NCBI GenBank assembly: GCA_002720975.1 | Contig: PBIX01000033.1 | Location: 4,803-38,783 of the forward strand | Length of the DNA: 33,981 nt | Reading direction: 5' to 3' | From: Planctomycetota bacterium | GTDB taxonomy: Bacteria > Planctomycetota > UBA1135 > GCA-002686595 | Part shown: positions 1 to 8,034 of the stretch, piece after piece | Position numbering within the stretch: the stretch's first letter is position 1 | Layout: every line of letters starts with the position of its first letter | Notes under the pieces: generated by a model | Told to the model about the DNA's origin: nothing | Database searches by the model: none | The model's input: the letters and a program-made list of their open reading frames with translations, nothing else | Program-made: the position numbers and the translations under genes

Positions 1-833
1 TCCTTGAGGACGATCTGCTCGACGGTCAGCAGCTCTCCTGAGGAGATATCGTTCTTGACCTCGGTCAGGCGCCCCTCCTGCACAAGCCCGACATTGAGCA
101 CCTTCTTCTTGGGATCCCAGAGGGCTCCACCGTAGTACTCAGCGATGCCTTCACCCGGCCAGTGGGGCATCTTGAAGTCCTCGTTCAGCAGCTTCTGCAG
201 GTAGTGGCTGGCCTCGTGATACAGGACCATCTCGGTGGAGGTCATGTCGAGCCGGTCGTAGAAGCAGTTCAGGTCGTAGTCCCCGAGGAACATGAAGTAG
301 GCCAGGGCTCCGCCCGGCGCTCCGGAGGTGCGCATGAACTGTTTGCGGTTGGTGAAGAAGTTGATCATCATCTTCTTCTTGCGCTTGTCGCGCTTCACGC
401 GCCACTCCTTGGCGAAGATCTTGTAGTAGGACTCGAGGCGATCCTGGAACACCTCGGCCACGCGCTTGGGCAGCGTGTACTTCCAGCGGAAATTCGAGGT
501 CTCCTCCTCGTAGGCATTGCCCCACTCCGCGTGGGCCAAGGCCTCCTCGATCTGTTCGAGTCGCTCCTCTCCCTGCTTCTCAAGAGATCGCCTGCGGTTC
601 TTGGGCAAGTTCTCCAGGTCGGCGGCCAGGAACAGATCCTCTACCCAGTCGTTGGGTACAAGGATGTCACCGTTCTCGAAGTGGATCGTGCAAGACTCCT
701 CTCCGCGCTCCATGGTCGGTCCGTCGATGACGCGGCCGTCCTTGAGTAACAGGATGTCAGCCTGCAGTGGTGCTGTAAGAAACGTCAGGTACGCGACAGG
801 GAGCGAGGCCCGGAGGATGAACTTTCCAACCAT
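1..833 (-). CDS. Secreted HExxH metallopeptidase-like protein (DUF1570-like), C-terminus cut by window edge
   Basis: The frame is open from ATG at 833 to the window edge (about 277 codons) with no stop, so the C-terminus lies outside. Residues 1-25 form a signal peptide (basic start, hydrophobic core, cleavage probably after LQA). Residues 26-70 look like a short beta-rich domain (LLLKDGRVIDG), followed by a charged helical stretch. The peptidase part has HEASH at 206-210 and, 18 residues on, a PGEGIAEYY segment in which E228 fits the third zinc ligand of gluzincins with the WxxEGxAxY pattern. This layout is typical of the DUF1570/peptidase-MA-like families common in planctomycetes. The substrate is unknown, and the site of action should be outside the cytoplasmic membrane. 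It follows the gene ending at 847 by 13 bp on the same strand, so the two are probably co-transcribed. The family call is from motifs only. Confidence 0.8.
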   Translation of the reverse strand, partial: MVGKFILRASLPVAYLTFLTAPLQADILLLKDGRVIDGPTMERGEESCTIHFENGDILVPNDWVEDLFLAADLENLPKNRRRSLEKQGEERLEQIEEALAHAEWGNAYEEETSNFRWKYTLPKRVAEVFQDRLESYYKIFAKEWRVKRDKRKKKMMINFFTNRKQFMRTSGAPGGALAYFMFLGDYDLNCFYDRLDMTSTEMVLYHEASHYLQKLLNEDFKMPHWPGEGIAEYYGGALWDPKKKVLNVGLVQEGRLTEVKNDISSGELLTVEQIVLK

Positions 834-846
834 GTTTCGTACGGGG

Positions 847-2535
847 TCAGGAGATGAACTTGAAGTAGGCCTTGGTGAACGATTCCCAGTCCTTCTCGGA
901 CCAATCCGCGAAGGTGCGTTCGAATACCTCGCGCACCATGTCCTGCTCCCCTTGGCGCCAACGCTCGGCGCGTTCCTTGCCGCGTGCGTCCTCTTCCTCC
1001 TCGGTCTTGGGGGCGTCGCCGACATTCACGGACCCCTTGTCCTTCTCTTTGATTTCATCCACCACCTCCGTGAGCGTCGTCACGTAGGTCTCAAGCAGCT
1101 TCTTGGCCTGCTTGCAGCGGGCGCCCTCCTTGGACAGCAGGAAGCGCACGAGTTGAGCGGCTTCGGCGCTCTTGGAGAAAGTGCCCGCTCCACCCGCGCC
1201 GGATGAGAACTCCTCGCGGGTCTGGCTCATGATGGTGCGCGGGGCCGTGGCTCTGCCCTGGGAAACGGCCAGGCGCGCCCCTTCCCGGGCGTACTCGTTT
1301 ACCCGGAACTCCAGCTTGCGCCCATCGCGCCGTGCGCCGCGCACGTGGATGACTATGCCGATCCTGAGCCACTCGGGCATGGCTCGGGCGGCATCTTCGT
1401 TGCGGTCGAGCAACCACTGCTCCAGTAGTTTTCCGTTGACCCAGTCGACCTCGCCACCAATCCAGCCGGTGTCCGGTTTGTGGGTGACTATTTCGGAGCC
1501 CGGAGCCACGTAGGTATAGGAGCCCGTCGTGCCGGTGCGGGTTCCGCGGGTGAATGCGCCCTCTTCCTCCGAGTCGTTGCAGACGCGCAGGATCGGGGCT
1601 CGCATGTACTCACCCTCGCCGAAGTAGGAGAGTTCCTTGTTCATCCACTCGATCAGGAGATCGGCGTGATCACCCAGTTTCTTGGCCCACTTGTCCTGGT
1701 CGTGGTCAAGCACAAGCACCTTGCCGCGGTACTGGTGATCCCAGTCCTTGGGCAGGGCCTTGATGGCCTTCTCGTGCTTGATCTTCTGGGACTCGACGCG
1801 CTTGGAGCGCCGCTCCTTGGGCGTGCCTTCGGTCAGCTCCCGTCGGGTGATGCGGATGCCACCTGGAGTGCTCGCCCCTGTGGGCAGCAGCTCTCCTGAG
1901 CGTTCGATGAGCTTGAAGGACTTCAGACTCTTCTCGATGGTGCTGCGCAGTTTCTTGTACTCACCTTCGAGAACTTCGGTTTGCAGGACAAAGTCGATGT
2001 CGGGGGCGTGGTAGATCCAGGTGATGATGCGCTTGGGCCCCGATCTGGCGAGCTTTTCAACCTTGACGGAGTAGCGTGTCACCTCGATCTTGCCGTGCTT
2101 GCCCTTCTCCTTGGAGTCCACATACCAGCCTCCGCCCGCGTAGGTCCTCTCGAGGAAATCCTCGTAGTCCTTGTAGGGGTTCGAGATCGTGGTTGTCTTG
2201 GTGGTCACCCCATCCTCGGACTCCTCTTCCACCACCTTCTTGCGCTCCTGGTTCGCGTGGACGAAGGCGATGCAGAGCATCTCGGGGACGTGGCTATAGG
2301 TGTAGCCCGTGGTCTTGTCCGTCCCGAAGTACTCCTTGTTGGATAGGTGCTTACTCGCCAGCCACCCCTCGTCGGTCTTCATGGCCACGGAGGCCCAACT
2401 CTTGGGGGCCCGGAAAGAGAACCCGAAGCGCTCGTTCTTGACGGTGCTGGAATCCTGGGGGAGTGGGGCGTGGGCGGGAGCCGGCTGGAGCCCCGTCAGG
2501 GTCAATGCGCCTACGGACAGAAGGGTGCGGATCAT
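847..2535 (-). CDS. Secreted protein with a degenerate peptidase-MA-like C-terminal region
   Basis: A 562-residue protein starting at ATG 2535. Residues 1-23 form a signal peptide (MIRTLLSVGALTLTG core). Residues about 34-210 resemble a PsbP/MOG1-type fold (a GFSFRAPKSW-like start with alternating beta strands). A charged linker (230-260) leads to a second domain at about 275-480. That domain follows the layout of the neighbouring HExxH protein, but where HExxH is expected it has VNGKLLEQ (366-373), and where WLxEG is expected it has EWLRIGIV (388-395). No zinc ligands remain, so I read it as a non-catalytic relative. The C-terminus (about 500-562) is highly charged and helical. It lies upstream of, and in the same unit as, the gene at 1-833. 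No function is assigned. The signal peptide and layout are seen directly; the degenerate-peptidase reading is inference. Confidence 0.85.
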   Translation of the reverse strand: MIRTLLSVGALTLTGLQPAPAHAPLPQDSSTVKNERFGFSFRAPKSWASVAMKTDEGWLASKHLSNKEYFGTDKTTGYTYSHVPEMLCIAFVHANQERKKVVEEESEDGVTTKTTTISNPYKDYEDFLERTYAGGGWYVDSKEKGKHGKIEVTRYSVKVEKLARSGPKRIITWIYHAPDIDFVLQTEVLEGEYKKLRSTIEKSLKSFKLIERSGELLPTGASTPGGIRITRRELTEGTPKERRSKRVESQKIKHEKAIKALPKDWDHQYRGKVLVLDHDQDKWAKKLGDHADLLIEWMNKELSYFGEGEYMRAPILRVCNDSEEEGAFTRGTRTGTTGSYTYVAPGSEIVTHKPDTGWIGGEVDWVNGKLLEQWLLDRNEDAARAMPEWLRIGIVIHVRGARRDGRKLEFRVNEYAREGARLAVSQGRATAPRTIMSQTREEFSSGAGGAGTFSKSAEAAQLVRFLLSKEGARCKQAKKLLETYVTTLTEVVDEIKEKDKGSVNVGDAPKTEEEEDARGKERAERWRQGEQDMVREVFERTFADWSEKDWESFTKAYFKFIS

Positions 2536-2797
2536 AGCTGTCTCCTTGGATGGACGTGGCTCTTCGGTGGTGGGGAAGGTTCCCGAAGACGACGCTGCGT
2601 GCCCAGCTTAACGTTGTGTGGCCTCCAGAGTTTGAAGGAATCTGGCTGGCAGGGCCCGGGGTCTGTTCCAGGCCCTCCACAGGGGGGGGCTTGCCCCCCA
2701 AGGCGGGTGCGGAATCTCGTTGAAAGCCCTGTTTCCCGGGCGTAGGCTCAAGCCGCCGGGCCCGGGGGGGATCCCGATCAGGCTCGGACCATTCATC
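2536..2797. other. 262-bp divergent intergenic region
   Basis: This gap separates the minus-strand secreted-protein pair from the plus-strand SPOR-like gene, so it should hold promoters in both directions. I could not pick convincing -35/-10 boxes. It contains a strong G-run/C-run inverted repeat at 2684-2699 (GGGGGGC, two bases, GCCCCCC) without a T-tract, and further G-runs at 2761-2770. Nothing in it reads as a gene. Confidence 0.4.
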
Positions 2798-3628
2798 ATG
2801 GCCAAACGCAGAGACAACATGTTGGAGGCTTTTCAGGCCTCGTCCGCGACCGACAACCAAGGCGACGGCGACTCCTCCGTGGGAGGGGGTGGGCCTACTC
2901 CCGGACGGACGCCGGGTGGCGGATCGGCTGGCCTGATCCTGCCCATGGGGCCCGGGACCTTCCTGCTATTGCAGGGGGTCTTGCTCGTGCTGGCGTTCCT
3001 CGCGGGGCAGGCTTCCGGCGACCTGGGAGTGGTTCAGGCCCAAGGACTGGATGAAGGGCCTTCGACCGTGATGCTGGAGGGGCCGGGTTCCGCGGCAGAG
3101 CCGTTTGGTGGTGCAACAGCAGGCCGTGATGCGGCTCAGGCGCAGGCCCCGCGGCAGGACTCGCAGCAGAACTCGCAGCAGAACTCGCGGCGGGCCCCGC
3201 AGCAGAGGACCACAGCGCAGGACGGCGAGGTCCTCTCAACCCGACCCGATCGTGGTTCGCGCCGACCGGCAGCGGGGCCCGGCGGAGCCTCAGGGCAGCA
3301 GCCCGGGGGGGCATCGGCGACCAAGGCCGGCAGTCCTGCGGATGCGGCCTTCGCCGATCCCGCCAATCGATTCACCCTGCTGGTCTTCACGGCGGACGGT
3401 ACCGACTTCGGCTGGGAGATGGCCAAGGTCAACCACGCCAACCTCAGCGCCCAGGGCTTCGCGGTGATTGAACCGCGTGAGCAGGGCGGCAAGGTGCTGC
3501 TGCACGTGGGAGCCTTTGGCAGCTTCGCGGCGGCGGAGCAGGTCCGAACCAAGGTCGCCGATGCGCCGGGTCCGGACGGCAAGCAGACGCCCTACGCAGG
3601 GGCCTATGTGGTCAACATCCCCCGCTGA
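2798..3628 (+). CDS. Single-pass membrane protein with a C-terminal SPOR-like domain
   Basis: A 276-residue protein. I start it at ATG 2798 (MAKRRDN); an in-frame TTG at 2720 would add 26 proline/glycine-rich residues that look non-coding. Residues 1-43 are a Gly/Ser-rich cytoplasmic tail. About 45-70 is one hydrophobic segment (MGPGTFLLLQGVLLVLAFLAG). About 75-190 is a low-complexity linker rich in Ala, Gln and Arg with a QQNS repeat. Residues about 190-276 form a compact domain (FTLLVFTADG ... VLLHVGAFGSFAAAEQV ... YVVNIPR) whose pattern matches SPOR domains, which bind denuded septal peptidoglycan in other bacteria. A role at the cell wall or septum is inference. It is transcribed away from the minus-strand pair. 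Confidence 0.7.
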   Translation: MAKRRDNMLEAFQASSATDNQGDGDSSVGGGGPTPGRTPGGGSAGLILPMGPGTFLLLQGVLLVLAFLAGQASGDLGVVQAQGLDEGPSTVMLEGPGSAAEPFGGATAGRDAAQAQAPRQDSQQNSQQNSRRAPQQRTTAQDGEVLSTRPDRGSRRPAAGPGGASGQQPGGASATKAGSPADAAFADPANRFTLLVFTADGTDFGWEMAKVNHANLSAQGFAVIEPREQGGKVLLHVGAFGSFAAAEQVRTKVADAPGPDGKQTPYAGAYVVNIPR

Positions 3629-3812
3629 CCCGCGCCGTTTTTCCGGTTTCGCCCCTCTCGTGACCCTCTCTGGCTTCTGAGCCCGGCCCTTTTCGGCGCG
3701 GGGGTCTTTCCAGGGGAGGGGGAGAGCCCTAGGATTCTTGCCCCTTGTTCCCCCGGGACGAGCACTTCAACCCCTTCCGCGCACACTCTGCAGCCCTCGT
3801 CGGGCCACTCCC

Positions 3813-4061
3813 ATGTCTATCCATCCCAGTCTTCGCGGCGGCGACAACCTCGTGGGTCAGCGCAGCGTGTACACCCGTGTTGAGCGCCTCCAGAAGCTGA
3901 TGCGCGATGGGAAGATCAGTGAAGAGGACTCCCCCTACGGTCTGCCGAAGGTGCGAGCCTTCGTCAAGGTCAAGGTCAAGAAGAAGGCACCCGAGGAGGA
4001 AGCCGGGGACGGTACCGAGGAAGGTGCCGAGGCGTCCGAGGCCGAGGCCAGCGAGGAGTAG
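3813..4061 (+). CDS. PVC-type small basic protein with an acidic C-terminal tail
   Basis: An 82-residue protein from ATG 3813. Residues 1-58 (MSIHPSLRGG, RSVYTRVERLQKLM, GLPKVRAFVKVKVKKK) match the short, highly basic protein family conserved in Planctomycetota, Verrucomicrobiota and Chlamydiota (I recall TIGR04137, about 60 residues). The biochemical role is not established as far as I know. Unlike the usual members, this copy continues with about 22 residues that are almost all Glu, Ala, Gly and Asp (60-82), giving a basic head and an acidic tail. The in-frame ATG at 3738 would add a Pro/Arg-rich stretch absent from the family, so I reject it. The gene stands alone, 184 bp after the SPOR-like gene and 91 bp before queE. 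Confidence 0.85.
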   Translation: MSIHPSLRGGDNLVGQRSVYTRVERLQKLMRDGKISEEDSPYGLPKVRAFVKVKVKKKAPEEEAGDGTEEGAEASEAEASEE

Positions 4062-4152
4062 TCCTCCTGCGGAGGCTGCGTTCCTCCGGGAACGGACTGT
4101 GCGCTGATCGGGGCCCGAAGCTCCGTCGAATCGTCCTGTCTGCATTGTTGCC

Positions 4153-4959
4153 ATGGCTTCCACGAGTACCTCCACCCGCGCGCCCATCATGGAGGTCTTT
4201 GCCTCCATCCAGGGCGAGGGGGCCTACGCTGGCGAGGCACAGGTCTTTCTCCGGCTGGCGGGCTGTCCCCTGCGATGCGACTGGTGCGATACGCCGCACT
4301 CCTGGAGTGTTGACGATGAGCGCCCGGCTCGGGTCGTCACCCCCGAGGGCCCCAAGCGCCACACGGCTTGGGCCAATCCGTTTCAGGTGGCCACCTGGGT
4401 GGCCGCCTGTGAACCCCGAGAAGCGCGCACCGTAAGCGTCACGGGCGGCGAGCCTCTCATGTGGCCCGAGTTTCTGCTGGGGCTGCCGGATATGCTTGCG
4501 GGTCGACGCCTGCATCTCGAGACGGCTGGTGCTCACCCCGAGGCCTTGCGACGCGTCGCTCCGGCATTCGACCACTTGAGCCTGGACCTGAAGTTGCCCG
4601 AGGACATGGGGGAGGTCGTGCCACTTGATGTTGAAGGCGTTCACGGCGAGGCCAACCCACACACGTCTGAAGATTGGACCCGCGTCCGCCGTGAGGTTCT
4701 GGCGATTGCTGCCGAACACCATGCCTGCGCCAAGATCGTCGTCCGGTCGGGTCGCCCCATTTCCGCCTACCTGCCCCTGCTCGAGGATCTCGAGCGGTTG
4801 GCACCCGACGTCCCTCTCTATCTGACCCCCGTCAGCCCCATGGGCGGGGTCGCGGCCCCCGAACCCAAGTTCCTTGAGGAGCTGGTGGAGGAGGCCCGTG
4901 ATCTTCACCTGGACGTGCGCGTCATGCCCCAATTGCACCGGGTGCTCTCCATTCCCTAA
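4153..4959 (+). CDS. queE: 7-carboxy-7-deazaguanine synthase (radical SAM)
   Basis: A 268-residue protein. QueE converts 6-carboxytetrahydropterin to 7-carboxy-7-deazaguanine on the way to preQ0 and queuosine, using S-adenosylmethionine, a 4Fe-4S cluster and Mg2+. The N-terminal signature is clear: FASIQGEGAYAGEAQ (16-30), then a CxxxCxxC cluster motif at C38, C42 and C45 followed directly by DT, as usual in this family. TGGEP at 97-101 is the SAM-binding glycine motif. Length fits the family (about 210-260), with roughly 10 extra N-terminal residues; ATG at 4189 (MEVF) would remove most of them. No other queuosine gene is visible here. The gene is cytoplasmic and probably co-transcribed with der, 47 bp downstream. 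Confidence 0.92.
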   Translation: MASTSTSTRAPIMEVFASIQGEGAYAGEAQVFLRLAGCPLRCDWCDTPHSWSVDDERPARVVTPEGPKRHTAWANPFQVATWVAACEPREARTVSVTGGEPLMWPEFLLGLPDMLAGRRLHLETAGAHPEALRRVAPAFDHLSLDLKLPEDMGEVVPLDVEGVHGEANPHTSEDWTRVRREVLAIAAEHHACAKIVVRSGRPISAYLPLLEDLERLAPDVPLYLTPVSPMGGVAAPEPKFLEELVEEARDLHLDVRVMPQLHRVLSIP

Positions 4960-5006
4960 GCGCCCAGCCCTCTGCGAACCCGTTGAACTCCCCGGCCCAC
5001 TCTTCC

Positions 5007-6389
5007 ATGGATGCCTCCGAGACCCAAGCTGACTCCGCCGCGGCTCTGCCGCGCGTTGTGATTGTTGGGCGACCCAACGTGGGCAAGTCGACCCTGCTCA
5101 ACCGCATGTGCGGTAGCAGAATCGCGATTGTTGAACCCACAGCGGGGGTGACGCGCGATCGCATCGCGGTACCGGCACGCTTGGATACACCCGCTGGGGA
5201 CCGCTGGTTCGAGGTGGTGGATACCGGGGGGATCGGAATCGTGGACCGCGACGACCTGGGGCCGCACGTCGAGGGCCAGGTCCAGCTGGCCTTGGACAAG
5301 GCCCACTTGGTGCTGTTCATGGTGGACGTGCGTAGTGGGATCATGCACCTGGACAAAGCCGTGGCGAAGACCATGCGCGCCTTGGACGTACCCACTCTGC
5401 TCGTGGTGAACAAGACCGAGGGGGAGAAGCTGCACTGGGATGTGGACGTCTTCCGCCGCCTGGGGATCCACGGTGAGCCCATTCCCATCAGCGCGCAGAA
5501 CGGGGAGGGCCTGACCGATCTCTACGCACAGATTCACGCCGCATGTCCCGAGGCTCCCAGCTCGCGCCCGCCCGGGGCCGATGCCATGAAGATCGCGATC
5601 ATCGGTCGTCGGAATGCGGGCAAGTCCACGCTGGTCAACCATCTGGCCCAAGAGAAGCGTGTGATCGTCTCGGAGGTTCCCGGAACCACGCGCGATGCGG
5701 TGGATGTCCTCTTTGAGCGCGACGGTGAGAACTTCGTGGCCATTGATACCGCTGGTCTGCGCAAGCGCGGCAAACAGGACGACGCCATCGAGTTCTTCTC
5801 CGAGGCGCGCAGCAAGAAGACCATTCGACGCGCTGATGTCGTGGTCCTCATGTTCGACGTGTCGCGCACCATCTCCGCCATCGAGAAATCCCTGGCCACC
5901 TACGCCTACGACCACCACAAGCCCGTGATCCTGGCCGCCAACAAGTGGGATCTGGTACAGGGCCGTGACCCCGAGGACTTCCGGAAATACCTGGACGCCC
6001 AGATGCCCGGCCTGTCCTTCGCGCCCATCGTCTTCCTGACGGCTAACCAGGGCTGGAACGTTGAGGAGACCCTGAGCCTCTGCCGGGATCTGTACTCCCA
6101 GGCCCGCGAGAGGGTCACCACCGGGGAACTGAACCGGGTCCTGAAACGGGCCCTTGAGAGCCGTGGGCCAAGTAAAGCCGGCCATAGCGTCCGCATCCGT
6201 TACGCTACGCAGACCGATGTGGCTCCGCCCACCTTTGTGATCTTCGTGAACGACAAGAAACGCATCAGCAAGGACTACCTGCGCTACCTGCAGAACCAGA
6301 TCCGCAAGGACCTACCTTTTGATGAGGTGCCCATGCGCATTGTCCTGCGCGATGGCCGCTCTGACCCCGAAGGAGACTCTGTCCGATGA
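5007..6389 (+). CDS. der: Ribosome-assembly GTPase Der (EngA), tandem G domains
   Basis: A 460-residue protein from ATG 5007; a TTG at 4983 is possible but adds an unconserved leader. Der is an essential GTPase of 50S subunit maturation. G domain 1 has GRPNVGKST (21-29), DTGG (72-75) and NKTE (135-138). G domain 2 has GRRNAGKST (200-208), DTAG (247-250) and NKWD (312-315). The C-terminal ~90 residues are the KH-like domain (VRIRYATQTDVAPPTFVIFVN). The first G4 motif reads NKTE rather than NKxD, and the second P-loop has RRNAG instead of RPNVG; both are mild variants. The stop codon overlaps the start of the next gene in ATGA at 6386-6389, suggesting translational coupling. Confidence 0.95.
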   Translation: MDASETQADSAAALPRVVIVGRPNVGKSTLLNRMCGSRIAIVEPTAGVTRDRIAVPARLDTPAGDRWFEVVDTGGIGIVDRDDLGPHVEGQVQLALDKAHLVLFMVDVRSGIMHLDKAVAKTMRALDVPTLLVVNKTEGEKLHWDVDVFRRLGIHGEPIPISAQNGEGLTDLYAQIHAACPEAPSSRPPGADAMKIAIIGRRNAGKSTLVNHLAQEKRVIVSEVPGTTRDAVDVLFERDGENFVAIDTAGLRKRGKQDDAIEFFSEARSKKTIRRADVVVLMFDVSRTISAIEKSLATYAYDHHKPVILAANKWDLVQGRDPEDFRKYLDAQMPGLSFAPIVFLTANQGWNVEETLSLCRDLYSQARERVTTGELNRVLKRALESRGPSKAGHSVRIRYATQTDVAPPTFVIFVNDKKRISKDYLRYLQNQIRKDLPFDEVPMRIVLRDGRSDPEGDSVR

Positions 6390-6889
6390 ATCGACGCACC
6401 TGGCTGTACGTAGCTCCACTTCTGCTGCTGGGGCTCTCCTCATGTGCCCTCTTTCAGCGCCAGATCCACCCGCGCTGGACCGAGGGCACGGTGAAGTGCA
6501 ACTCGGAGTCCGTGCTGTACGACGTCATCCACCTCTCCTTGGAGAATGCCAGCTATCCCGTGGGCATGGGGGCGGACAGCGGTGCCCGCCAGATCGTCTC
6601 GGGCTGGTTCCGTTCGGGGGCTCCCTTCAAGGGCAAGGGCTACCGCCAACGGGCCACCGTCGAGTACACCCCCGTGGCGAACGCCGAGACCCGCGGCGAG
6701 TTCTCCATCCGCGTGCGCGTCCAGCGTGAGATCAACGAGAGCTTTCGGCCCCTGGATCCGCGCTATGCGGACTGGAAAGAGGCCGAGGACAACCCCCAGG
6801 AAGGCGAGCGCGTGCTGCAGTACATCCGCTCATTTCTCGCCGATGGCAACTTCAAGGTTGGCCCCAAGGGCGCGAAGCGCTTCCAGTAA
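6386..6889 (+). CDS. Small lipoprotein of unknown function
   Basis: A 167-residue protein whose start overlaps the der stop by 4 bp. It begins with a basic residue pair and hydrophobic core, then a lipobox LSSC with the lipidated Cys at position 20. The mature part (HPRWTEGTVKCNSESVLYDVIHLSLE and onward) looks like an alpha/beta domain, with the conserved-looking stretch ATVEYTPVANAETRGEFSI at about 91-110. It ends with a short basic tail. I do not recognise the family. Coupling to der may only reflect shared expression. It should be anchored in a membrane on the extracytoplasmic side. Confidence 0.75.
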   Translation: MNRRTWLYVAPLLLLGLSSCALFQRQIHPRWTEGTVKCNSESVLYDVIHLSLENASYPVGMGADSGARQIVSGWFRSGAPFKGKGYRQRATVEYTPVANAETRGEFSIRVRVQREINESFRPLDPRYADWKEAEDNPQEGERVLQYIRSFLADGNFKVGPKGAKRFQ

Positions 6890-7077
6890 TCCGGCGGCGA
6901 ATAGGTGCCTGTGGCCCAGTAGGGCCAGCTTGCGGCACCACTTTGACTGGACGGCCCAGTTTGAGACGGGTGCTCCCATGAGCCACGTCTCACATCGGGA
7001 TGGGCATGCCCAAAACCCTGTGCGCGCCTCCATCCTCGGCGTAGCGGGGGTCGATGGGAGGGGAGAGTCCCCCTTCC

Positions 7078-8031
7078 ATGGCTGTCCCCACGCACATTCC
7101 CGCCGCCCGGCCGGGTCACGTCCCCTCTGTTGACGTCGCCCTCGGTCCGTGGACCGAACCCGCCCGCCCGTCCTTCGCGCGAGTGTTGTGGCAGGTCCTG
7201 CGCACGCCGGGAAACCTCTGGCGTAGTCGCGATCTGGTGGGTACCTGCCTGGGCCGGGACCTCTCGGGTCGCTTTCGGGGCACGATGCTCGGCTGGCTTT
7301 GGCCCCTGGTCCAACCCGGCCTCTTGCTGGTCGTCTACGGCTTCGTCTTCGCCGAGCTTCTTGGCGTGCGGATGCCCGGGGCGGCAGCGCAACTGCAGGC
7401 GAGCTATGGCCTCTACCTGTTCAGCGGCGCACTGGTCTGGAGCGCATTCGCCGAGTCCCTGACGCGCGCCACCACCTCCCTGGTGGATGGGCGGCATCTG
7501 ATCGGCAAGCTCACCTTCCCGGCCGAGGTTCTGCCCCTGACACCCGTTCTGGGGGGGATGGTGACCTTGGCCTTCGGGGCTACCGTGACCTTGGCGGTGA
7601 CGGCTGCCACGGGCCTGCACCCGCTGCCCGGGGCCGAGCTGGCCTGGGTGCCCGTACTCTTCGCCCTGGGTGGTCTGTTCACCTACGGTCTGGCGCTGCT
7701 GTGTGCCGCGGCCCACATCCACCTGCGCGACACGCGCGAGGTGATGGCCTGCCTGCTCACGGTGCTGATGTTCGCCACGCCCATCTTCTGGGTTCCCTCG
7801 GCGGAGGTCATGCCCTCCATCGGTCCCTGGCTGGATTGGATCCAGGCCTCCCCCCTGTACCTGTGGATCACGGGTTGGCGCGGGGTGCTCATGGGAGGGC
7901 AACCGACGGAGGCCCTTGGAATGGGCGTCGCGGAGTGTTGCGCGAGGCTCGCTCCCTGGTCCGTGGCCAGCGCTTTCCTCGGCCGTGCTGTCTTTGCCGC
8001 CCTGCAACGGGGCTTTGCGGATGAGGTCTGA
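7078..8031 (+). CDS. Polysaccharide ABC-2 type exporter, permease subunit (Wzm-like)
   Basis: A 317-residue membrane protein. I start it at ATG 7078; ATG 7054 in the same frame is also possible. The N-terminal cytoplasmic part carries the family signature RDLSGRFRGTMLGWLWPLVQ before the first membrane segment. About six hydrophobic segments follow. The conserved FPAEVLPL loop, the HLRDTREV motif and the C-terminal SPLYLWITGWRGVL motif are all in the positions expected for Wzm/RfbA/TagG permeases, which move lipid-linked glycans across the inner membrane. It is followed at 3 bp by its ATPase, so the two form one transporter. It opens the glycan gene run after a 188-bp gap. Confidence 0.9.
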   Translation: MAVPTHIPAARPGHVPSVDVALGPWTEPARPSFARVLWQVLRTPGNLWRSRDLVGTCLGRDLSGRFRGTMLGWLWPLVQPGLLLVVYGFVFAELLGVRMPGAAAQLQASYGLYLFSGALVWSAFAESLTRATTSLVDGRHLIGKLTFPAEVLPLTPVLGGMVTLAFGATVTLAVTAATGLHPLPGAELAWVPVLFALGGLFTYGLALLCAAAHIHLRDTREVMACLLTVLMFATPIFWVPSAEVMPSIGPWLDWIQASPLYLWITGWRGVLMGGQPTEALGMGVAECCARLAPWSVASAFLGRAVFAALQRGFADEV

Positions 8032-8034
8032 GCG

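Noticed and set aside
2684-2699. G-run/C-run inverted repeat as a terminator
   Set aside because: The stem is strong but the loop is only two bases, there is no T-tract, and it sits between divergent starts where no gene ends.
3170-3200. Short CAGCAGAACTCG repeats in the SPOR-like gene
   Set aside because: Only two to three imperfect units encoding QQNS within a low-complexity linker; not a meaningful repeat array.
3627-3706. Inverted arms GACCCGCGCC (3627) and GGCGCGGGGGTC (3695) as a terminator after the SPOR-like gene
   Set aside because: The arms are nearly 60 bases apart with a two-base mismatch. They may pair, but the evidence is too weak to annotate.
4983-5006. TTG start for der adding 8 residues
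   Set aside because: The added residues are not conserved and ATG 5007 leaves the family N-terminus intact.
6912-6927. Six-base-pair hairpin (GGCCC, AGTA, GGGCC) after the lipoprotein gene
   Set aside because: Short stem and no T-tract; such hairpins are frequent in high-GC DNA.
6763-8007. 414-codon open frame antisense to the Wzm gene
   Set aside because: High GC leaves few stops on the opposite strand. The translation is Gln/His/Gly-rich with no domain, and the plus strand encodes a clear permease.
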